Assembly: GCA_964427965.1 (NCBI GenBank)
Contig: CAYRWK010000014.1
Location: 1 to 18,601, forward strand
Origin: CAYRWK01 sp964427965
GTDB taxonomy: Bacteria; Patescibacteriota; WWE3; UBA101185; UBA10185
Reading direction: 5' to 3'
Length of the DNA: 18,601 nucleotides
The notes under the pieces are model-generated. The model was given only the letters and a program-made list of their open reading frames with translations. It had not been told where the DNA came from and searched no databases. A program made the position numbers and the translations under genes. Below, piece by piece: positions 13,520 through 18,601 of the stretch (the first letter of the stretch is position 1; each line of letters opens with the position of its first letter).

Positions 13520-14335
13520 ATGTATGAATATTCAGAATATGTGCACAACTCCCCTTTATACCGTCTTTTCCGAGTTTTGTTAATTATAGGGTATGTCGCT
13601 GTTTTTGGAGCGGCTGTATTGGGGGGTATGTTGGGTTTGAGTGAGAGAAGTATTAAAAGCGCTACTTTAATCTGCTCTGATGGCACAAGGTGGGATGCGG
13701 AGGATATCTTGTACGATAACGAAGCACAGTGTGGTTTATGCACAAAGCGAATCGGGGTTAATTACTCTACCTGCAACAAAAATGATTCCGGTTACTATAG
13801 TTCATATAATGTCGAAAAAGAATATGAATTTCCCTGGGGTGCAATCACGTATCCCCTTATTGTATTAGTTATTGGAATTGCTGCCATTGATCTTACACAT
13901 GTATCCATTTTCTACATTGTTGCTGGGAAAGTGGACTTGGAAAAAAGCCTTTTTCTAAAGGTAGTAGCTCTACTAACTGTTCCCGAAGAAACTAGATCTG
14001 AAGCACAGCTAGAGGCAGAAAGGCTTCAATTTGCAATTGAGACGAAGAATGCAGCACTCATTGAACATAGAAGAATGTCCAGTGTATTAGGAAAGTTAGT
14101 ACTTTTTTTCACAACAGGGCTGCTGGGGCTGCTAGCTTTTTTTATCTTGTATTTATCACTAGTCGATTCTGAATCTGGTAATATAACCCTTGCGATATTC
14201 ACCATATTATTTGTAAGTGGGATTGACTATTATCTACTTGTTATTTCCCCAAGAAAATCAAAAGAACATGCAACAAGACTGGAAAGAGAAATAAAGGATT
14301 TACAGGCAGAGTTATTAAATAATTCTGAATACTAA
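13520..14335 (+). CDS. Four-helix membrane protein with Cys-rich extracellular loop
   Basis: 271 residues. Hydrophobic segments lie at about 18-40, 108-136, 190-214 and 222-243. The first loop (41-107) has four Cys (C52, C71, C74, C85) in a small hydrophilic domain, consistent with disulfides or metal binding outside the cell. The second loop (137-189) and the C-terminal tail (246-271) are charged and helical, possibly coiled coils. No family is recognised. Its promoter is leaderless and carries a palindrome that the divergent XRE repressor probably binds, so it may be tightly repressed cargo of the element. Surface exclusion, toxin or defence roles are only guesses. Confidence 0.75.
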   Translation: MYEYSEYVHNSPLYRLFRVLLIIGYVAVFGAAVLGGMLGLSERSIKSATLICSDGTRWDAEDILYDNEAQCGLCTKRIGVNYSTCNKNDSGYYSSYNVEKEYEFPWGAITYPLIVLVIGIAAIDLTHVSIFYIVAGKVDLEKSLFLKVVALLTVPEETRSEAQLEAERLQFAIETKNAALIEHRRMSSVLGKLVLFFTTGLLGLLAFFILYLSLVDSESGNITLAIFTILFVSGIDYYLLVISPRKSKEHATRLEREIKDLQAELLNNSEY

Positions 14336-14395
14336 ATCGTTATTTTTTATCTTCAAGTCCTAATGATTTCGGCAATTTTGTGCTATGAATAGTGT

Positions 14396-14989
14396 ATGGG
14401 GAGATACTACTTTTCTAAGAAACAAGAAGCAGATAATCTGAAAAAAATAGAGATAAGCCAGCTGAAAAGGAGAGGATTTTTGAACATCTGGCGTGATGAG
14501 GTTATTACTTGGGTAGTAAACGGAGTCGACACTGGTAGTGTTCGGATACAGGTTTCTACACATACAGAGGGAAACAAGTACGTAACGTTCTTATACAACT
14601 CAACTAGTCCAGGTAAGGAAAAGGTATCTTATTGCTACATACATTCCTTAACAACTTCACGTTGTAACTTTGGTGGAACTAGGTATTGGTTTATTTGTAG
14701 ATTTTGCGGAAGACGTGTAGGTATCTTGTATATGGGAGATACATACTTTCGCTGCAGGCACTGCTTAAATCTTACTTATAACTCAAGAAACGAAAATAGG
14801 AGAGACGCCTTTTATCCAATTGTGGTAGATAGGAAACAACATAAAAGGGCTGACAACATCAGGATTAAGTATTACAAAGGAAAACCCACAAAAAGGTACC
14901 AGAGGTTGCTAAATAAGGGAGGGTTTCTAGATGCAAAAGCTATGTTAACGGTTTTGTCTAAAATGCCAACAGTTAAACATGATCTCTAA
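14396..14989 (+). CDS. Zinc-ribbon protein of a phage/plasmid-associated hypothetical family
   Basis: 197 residues. A treble-clef-like zinc site is formed by C101-RF-C104 and C120-RH-C123 within GTRYWFICRFCGRRVGILY and YFRCRHCLNLTYNSR. I recognise this combination as a widespread family of hypothetical proteins often found on mobile elements; no function is known to me. The basic C-terminal part (about 130-170) may bind nucleic acid. The ATG follows TATGAA (14384-14389) at 6 nt, a weak -10 box in the leaderless position. The two CxxC pairs are intact. Confidence 0.7.
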   Translation: MGRYYFSKKQEADNLKKIEISQLKRRGFLNIWRDEVITWVVNGVDTGSVRIQVSTHTEGNKYVTFLYNSTSPGKEKVSYCYIHSLTTSRCNFGGTRYWFICRFCGRRVGILYMGDTYFRCRHCLNLTYNSRNENRRDAFYPIVVDRKQHKRADNIRIKYYKGKPTKRYQRLLNKGGFLDAKAMLTVLSKMPTVKHDL

Positions 14990-15043
14990 ACAGCTATTCA
15001 GCAGTATTCTTGTCCTTTGGCCTTATAATATTAGTAAGGTTGG

Positions 15044-15820
15044 ATGCATATAAACCCTATGGAGATTAGAAAAATGGAGAGTATGCCAAATATTAATATG
15101 GATTTAGACCACAGTGATCATATATTGCTAAATTTCCTGTCGGAGGATAAAACTCTACGAAATTATATAATTGACTGCAGACGTTCCCTTGGTATACCTA
15201 AGCAAGGTTACAGTAAACATAAACCCATACCACTTAATACTTCTGAGCTAAAGTACCTACTTAAGGATATAAGCTGGAAGGTAAATAACATTATTGTTGC
15301 TTACGAACTATCAACAAGATGGTTTGCAATGCTCCATACTTATATTTTATTAAACGAAGTCGCCGCCCCAGAGCCTCGTGTTACAGTAAATATAGTTCCA
15401 GCTGGTGTGGAGATACTTGTTAAAGACACAACCCACAACATCTCCAAATTAAAGGAATATCTAAAAGATAACGGTCTAGGTGACTATGCTGAAAAAGCTT
15501 TTCCTGTTAAAAGCACGCGTATCCCGAAATTGACCTTTGAGAAATACCAATTACGTTTACGAATCGCGCAATTGAAAGAGATGGGAAAAGATTCTAGTGA
15601 GATTCTAGGTATTATAAGGGATGAGTTTATGAATGAAGAACTACCTGATCCACTTAGAGCAGACTTGATTTGTGATACTACTGCTACAAACTATATAAAT
15701 ACGGAGTACAAGAGGATTAAGGAGCTACTCACGAAGTTGAGTTTTAAATCTAGACTATCCATAAGAACCGTAGAACTACAACGCCTTGCAATGCTCAAAA
15801 GAGCAAACAGCCTTTCCTGA
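15044..15820 (+). CDS. Hypothetical protein of 258 residues in the integrative element
   Basis: A soluble, mixed alpha/beta protein with no membrane segment. The C-terminal third (about 165-258) is strongly basic and helical, with FEKYQLRLRIAQLKEMGK, a DSSEILGIIRDEF stretch and a final RLSIRTVELQRLAMLKR, compatible with helix-turn-helix DNA binding. No family is recognised. TATAAT lies at 15024-15029 and AAGG 7 nt before the ATG, giving a short leader with a weak ribosome site. In-frame Met codons at residues 6, 11 and 14 are alternative starts. It lies between the zinc-ribbon gene and the DUF5659 gene on the same strand. Confidence 0.65.
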   Translation: MHINPMEIRKMESMPNINMDLDHSDHILLNFLSEDKTLRNYIIDCRRSLGIPKQGYSKHKPIPLNTSELKYLLKDISWKVNNIIVAYELSTRWFAMLHTYILLNEVAAPEPRVTVNIVPAGVEILVKDTTHNISKLKEYLKDNGLGDYAEKAFPVKSTRIPKLTFEKYQLRLRIAQLKEMGKDSSEILGIIRDEFMNEELPDPLRADLICDTTATNYINTEYKRIKELLTKLSFKSRLSIRTVELQRLAMLKRANSLS

Positions 15821-15861
15821 CACTTAACTTAAAAATAACCGAAATATTTTCCTTCCTATAT

Positions 15862-16131
15862 ATGTGCTTGAATGGGTTTATGGACGATGTAAATGTATAC
15901 AACACTAAAGACTTCTACACAGCCGTACTACTCCGTGTCATGGACTTTCCTCTCGAAACCTTACATCGAGAAACAGGTGGCTTTGTCGTGTTCACCTTCC
16001 TCGATCCAAACCATAATGCGGAAGCAATAATCCAGGATTATTGGGATAGAAAGCTATCGGTTCCTGACGCCAGAGCGTTTGTAGAGGCAATATCAGAGCT
16101 TAAAACAAGGTTATATGAGGTATCGAGATGA
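15862..16131 (+). CDS. DUF5659 domain protein
   Basis: 89 residues. The pattern YNTKDFYTAVLLRVMDFPLE, GGFVVFTFLDPNHNAEAIIQ, DYWDRKLSVPDARAFVEAI and LKTRLYE matches the small DUF5659 family, which I know mainly from phages and integrated elements of CPR bacteria. Function unknown. The ATG at 15862 gives the longest form; the ATG at 15880 (seven residues into the frame) fits the usual family start better. No clear Shine-Dalgarno supports either. Its stop overlaps the next small gene (ATGA at 16128-16131), indicating coupled translation. Confidence 0.75.
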   Translation: MCLNGFMDDVNVYNTKDFYTAVLLRVMDFPLETLHRETGGFVVFTFLDPNHNAEAIIQDYWDRKLSVPDARAFVEAISELKTRLYEVSR

Positions 16132-16250
16132 AACTATCAACCGAGTTGTTAGGAGAACTGGCTCATATATTTAATGAGGAGTTTGGAATTAAGCTTACTC
16201 CTGTTCAGGTGAAGGAAATGGCGAACCTTTTAATTTTCTGGTTTGGTTGA
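16128..16250 (+). CDS. 40-residue protein coupled to the DUF5659 gene
   Basis: Starts within the stop of the DUF5659 gene (ATGA overlap) and encodes 40 residues: MKLSTELLGELAHIFNEEFG, then IKLTPVQVKEMANLLIFWFG and a TGA stop. It looks like two amphipathic helices separated by a Gly-containing turn, with an aromatic C-terminus. Too short for most gene finders. The overlap, natural codon usage and helical amphipathy make it credible. It may bind the DUF5659 protein; no function is known to me. Confidence 0.6.
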   Translation: MKLSTELLGELAHIFNEEFGIKLTPVQVKEMANLLIFWFG

Positions 16251-16317
16251 TGTGAAGGTGTTAGTTTTTGCTTCTACTAATCGGTAGATACTAAAGTGTA
16301 GCGTAGTTGCAATTTTT

Positions 16318-16818
16318 ATGTATATGACAATAAAAAAATATTCAGAAAACCGCATACAAAATAGGTTTAAAGGCTATTGTAAATTTCCACGAGGTCTGTT
16401 CATGCTACTCAGGGAAAAAGAATTAAGTAACTCTCAGTTTGTCCTATATATTTTCCTGTTTACTACTTTGGTAGATTGGGATTTAAAACACAAACATACA
16501 TATGCCACTTGTGGGTTTTCGAACAGGGAAATTGCCTACGGTTTGGGTTGGGAATCCTCGACAGTCTCAAAGAATATTAATTCCTTAAAAGAAAAGGGTT
16601 TATTGGTAAAAAACAGTATCGACTTGTATGAACTTAGTGGGTACAAGGCGTTGCGTTATTTAATGAAGTGTAAAAGTGCAGGTGTTTTCGATATCAAAAA
16701 GATTATTTCAAGCCTAGAACCAAAAACATCAATGGATGTTTCTCTGGACATAGATGAAATATATCAAGGAATGGAACTTAATAAGTTTAGGGAGGACGTT
16801 GCCCTCACAAGCAAATGA
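16318..16818 (+). CDS. Winged-helix protein, possible replication or partition initiator of the element
   Basis: 166 residues. After a basic N-terminus and KFPRGLFMLLREKELSNSQF (23-42), which resembles the first part of replication-initiator or DnaD-type winged helices, a clear helix-turn-helix follows: FSNREIAYGLGWESSTVSKN (67-86), INSLKEKGLLV (87-97) as wing entry. The C-terminal 60 residues are acidic and helical. The role could be replication initiation or transcriptional control; the sequence does not decide. The start is uncertain between the ATGs at 16318 and 16324. It precedes the recombinase by 214 bp. Confidence 0.65.
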   Translation: MYMTIKKYSENRIQNRFKGYCKFPRGLFMLLREKELSNSQFVLYIFLFTTLVDWDLKHKHTYATCGFSNREIAYGLGWESSTVSKNINSLKEKGLLVKNSIDLYELSGYKALRYLMKCKSAGVFDIKKIISSLEPKTSMDVSLDIDEIYQGMELNKFREDVALTSK

Positions 16819-16939
16819 GTAAAAACTGAACACTTTAAATATTTAGTTTCTTTTAAGGTTGGTATATGTGTAATTTATATACATTACTATGTTAATACCT
16901 TGAAGATTGATTGGAGATTACGAAGTCGGGATTATGAGT

Positions 16940-17033
16940 TATAATTTAAGAGCAACCAGGTCTACCATAGGATTTTTTTAATGCCCTCATAGGACAGAAT
17001 CTTATGGTTCTGGTTGCACCTGTGGGGGCATTA
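16940..17033 (+). promoter_or_regulatory. Promoter and structured 81-nt leader of the recombinase (candidate RNA switch)
   Basis: TATAAT at 16940-16945 predicts a start at 16952 by the same 6-nt rule as the other promoters here. Stem A begins exactly there: GCAACCAG (16952-16959) pairs with CTGGTTGC (17010-17017), and after a small internal loop 16964-16976 pairs with 16996-17008, leaving a 19-nt apical loop. That loop contains arm B (16979-16993), which is complementary over all 15 positions (13 Watson-Crick, 2 G-U) to B' (17019-17033). B' holds the G-rich probable ribosome site and the A of the ATG. The two stems interleave and cannot both form fully. Confidence 0.65.
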
Positions 17034-18601
17034 TGAATAAAGCAATAATTTTTTGTAGAGTAAGTTCAAAAGAACAAGAAGAAACTGGGTATTCCCTATC
17101 CGCCCAACAAAAGCTACTAAACGATTACACGCAGAAGCTCGATCTACCTATTTCTAGGACATTTTCTATCTCCGAATCTGCCAGCGGGAGTAAACAACGC
17201 AATGTTTTTAATGAAATGCTTTCTTATTTGGAAAAGGAACATATTAAAATTCTTGTGGTGGAAAAAACAGATAGGCTTACGCGCAATATTAAGGACGCAG
17301 TCGCCATAAATGAGTGGATTGAAAAAGATCCGGAGAGGCAGGTTCACTTTGTTAAAGAAAATGTTGTCCTCCATAAAAATTCCCGATCCAACGAAAAGTT
17401 TATTTGGAACATTAAAGTGTCAGTTGCCCAATATTATATTGATAATCTGAGTGAGGAGGTTAAAAAAGGTCAGAAGGAAAAATTATCACAAGGCTGGCTA
17501 CCTACCAAGCCGCCACTAGGCTACAAGACTGTTGGTGAAAAGGGCAAAAGAATCCATGTGATAGACGAAATACGACAGTCCCATGCAACCAAAATGTTTG
17601 AGTATTATGGTTCTGGACTGTATTCCCTCACTAAGCTTGCTAGTCAACTTAGTGAAGAAGGTTTGCGATCTGAGAGTGGTAAGAGAGTTCCCAGAAGTCG
17701 TATTCATGGCTACTTAAGGGATACGTTTTATATTGGATTGAACAGATGGAACGGTAAAACAACCATAGGGAATCAAGAAACATTTATACCTAAAGAATTA
17801 TTTGAGAAAGTACAAAACATATTGACTGGAAAAAACACCCCCAAATATTCAAAACACGATTATCTCTTTAAAGGCTTATTTAAGTGTAATGAGTGTGGAG
17901 GAACTATTACGTGGGAAACTCAAAAAGGAATAGTTTACGGGCATTGCAACCACTATAGAGATTGTTCTCAGGCAACTTGGGTGAAACAGCCTGATATAGA
18001 GGATCAACTTATCACCTGCTTCGCTAAATTGGAAATCAAAAACACGCGGCTTATGGAATGGATAAGAAAAGCATTGGCGGAATCTCATAAAGAAGAAACA
18101 GAACAGTACAAACAATCGGTAGAAGATTTAAACAACAGAGAACTCCAGATTAAAACACGGCTAAGTAAACTTTACGACGATAGATTGGACGGTAAAATAG
18201 CCACCGACTTTTATGAAACAAAATTTGCTGAATACACAAAGGAAAGAGACGAAATTACCTCCCACAAACAAAGACACAATTCGGCAGACACTAAGTATTA
18301 TGAGTCTGTTTCTGCTTTGTACGATATATCCCAGAGAGCCAAGGAAAAATACAGGGGAGCAAATTTAGAAACCAAGAGAAAGCTACTAAACCTTGTCTAT
18401 TCAAAGTTGATGTTGGATGAGGGAAACATACTTTATACCTACACTGAGCCCTTTAGGGTGCTTTCGGAGGCAATAGATACTACAAATAGTTCGAAAGAGA
18501 TGGAAAAGGCGAATTTATTGGGAGAAAGTTTCGAACCTGAGGAAATGCTTGGTGTGCCAAGCTTGAAGAGTCTTTCCGATGGCACTTGTCCTATATGGCT
18601 C
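17033..18601 (+). CDS. Large serine recombinase, 3' end cut by window edge
   Basis: Open for 523 codons to the last base. The N-terminal resolvase domain (about 1-150) has the catalytic serine S11 in IIFCRVSSKEQ, R56 after SGSKQ, and EKTDRLTR (77-84). A recombinase domain follows (about 160-265, from GWLPTKPPLGYKT), then a zinc ribbon with C285, C288, C305 and C311. A long coiled coil (about 345-425) comes next, the usual order in phage and transposon integrases of this class. It carries out integration and excision between short att sites without host factors. GTGGGGG before the ATG may be the ribosome site. It is almost complete, as relatives are about 450-700 residues. Confidence 0.93.
   Translation, partial: MNKAIIFCRVSSKEQEETGYSLSAQQKLLNDYTQKLDLPISRTFSISESASGSKQRNVFNEMLSYLEKEHIKILVVEKTDRLTRNIKDAVAINEWIEKDPERQVHFVKENVVLHKNSRSNEKFIWNIKVSVAQYYIDNLSEEVKKGQKEKLSQGWLPTKPPLGYKTVGEKGKRIHVIDEIRQSHATKMFEYYGSGLYSLTKLASQLSEEGLRSESGKRVPRSRIHGYLRDTFYIGLNRWNGKTTIGNQETFIPKELFEKVQNILTGKNTPKYSKHDYLFKGLFKCNECGGTITWETQKGIVYGHCNHYRDCSQATWVKQPDIEDQLITCFAKLEIKNTRLMEWIRKALAESHKEETEQYKQSVEDLNNRELQIKTRLSKLYDDRLDGKIATDFYETKFAEYTKERDEITSHKQRHNSADTKYYESVSALYDISQRAKEKYRGANLETKRKLLNLVYSKLMLDEGNILYTYTEPFRVLSEAIDTTNSSKEMEKANLLGESFEPEEMLGVPSLKSLSDGTCPIWL

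Larger units (their letters stand above)
13228..18601. mobile_element. Probable integrative element, right end beyond the window
   Basis: Grouped here are an XRE repressor with divergent operator, a zinc-ribbon protein, an unknown 258-residue protein, DUF5659 plus a 40-codon overlapping gene, a winged-helix protein and a large serine recombinase. No housekeeping gene interrupts the run. Such a set, with the recombinase at one edge, is typical of integrated elements. The left boundary is a guess: neither attachment repeats nor a second end are visible. Confidence 0.5.

Noticed and set aside
14360..14598. Minus-strand frames within the zinc-ribbon gene
   Set aside because: Shadows of the plus-strand gene, which has intact CxxC pairs and a recognised pattern.
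16835..16900. AT-rich short inverted repeats between the winged-helix gene and the recombinase promoter
   Set aside because: Arms of only 4-6 bp in very AT-rich DNA; expected by chance.
1..18601. CRISPR arrays or an alternative genetic code
   Set aside because: No regularly spaced repeats were seen, and TGA behaves as a stop (for example at 15820 and 16250) without in-frame TGA in conserved domains.

Overview
The window looks like a chromosomal segment of a Candidate Phyla Radiation (Patescibacteria) bacterium, perhaps of the Microgenomates/Katanobacteria type. This is inferred, not proven. The signs are AT-rich DNA (most genes near 35-40% GC by eye), TGA used as a normal stop (so not the Gracilibacteria code), many small signal-anchored proteins of unknown function, a DUF5659 protein, and unusually compact promoters. 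At least eight genes have a -10 box ending 6 or 7 nt before the ATG, usually with a -35 box 17 nt further up, so their mRNAs should be leaderless. A few others (the GlsB-like and YggT-like genes, and the membrane gene at 11882-12226) have clear Shine-Dalgarno sequences.

Layout. 1-2250: a partial secreted beta-propeller-like protein, convergent with three small membrane proteins (LAB_N domain, GlsB/YeaQ-like, YggT-like). 2306-4219: regulatory and toxin-antitoxin genes, with a ribbon-helix-helix protein divergent from a Fic protein that carries a MerR-type DNA-binding domain, then an MntA/HepT pair. 4252-6309: two exported proteins, one DUF2927-like and one with an HExxH metallopeptidase motif whose signal anchor lies in a separate overlapping reading frame. 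6364-7059: a Nudix hydrolase and a truncated low-molecular-weight phosphatase. 7183-10733: two AAA/DUF4143 ATPases on opposite strands. They flank a GC-rich patch with a tRNA 3'-end-like sequence, a two-gene unit with a membrane/coiled-coil protein, and a gene-free stretch with a tRNA-like fold. 10889-13221: orphan small and membrane proteins, one clearly foreign in composition.

13228-18601: probably part of an integrative element. It has an XRE repressor divergent from a four-helix membrane protein across a 17-bp palindrome, a zinc-ribbon protein, an unknown protein, a DUF5659 gene overlapping a 40-codon gene, a winged-helix protein, and a large serine recombinase running off the right edge. 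The recombinase has an 81-nt leader. It starts at the predicted transcription start and consists almost entirely of two incompatible stems, one of which buries the probable ribosome site and start codon. This is the most striking non-coding signal in the window.
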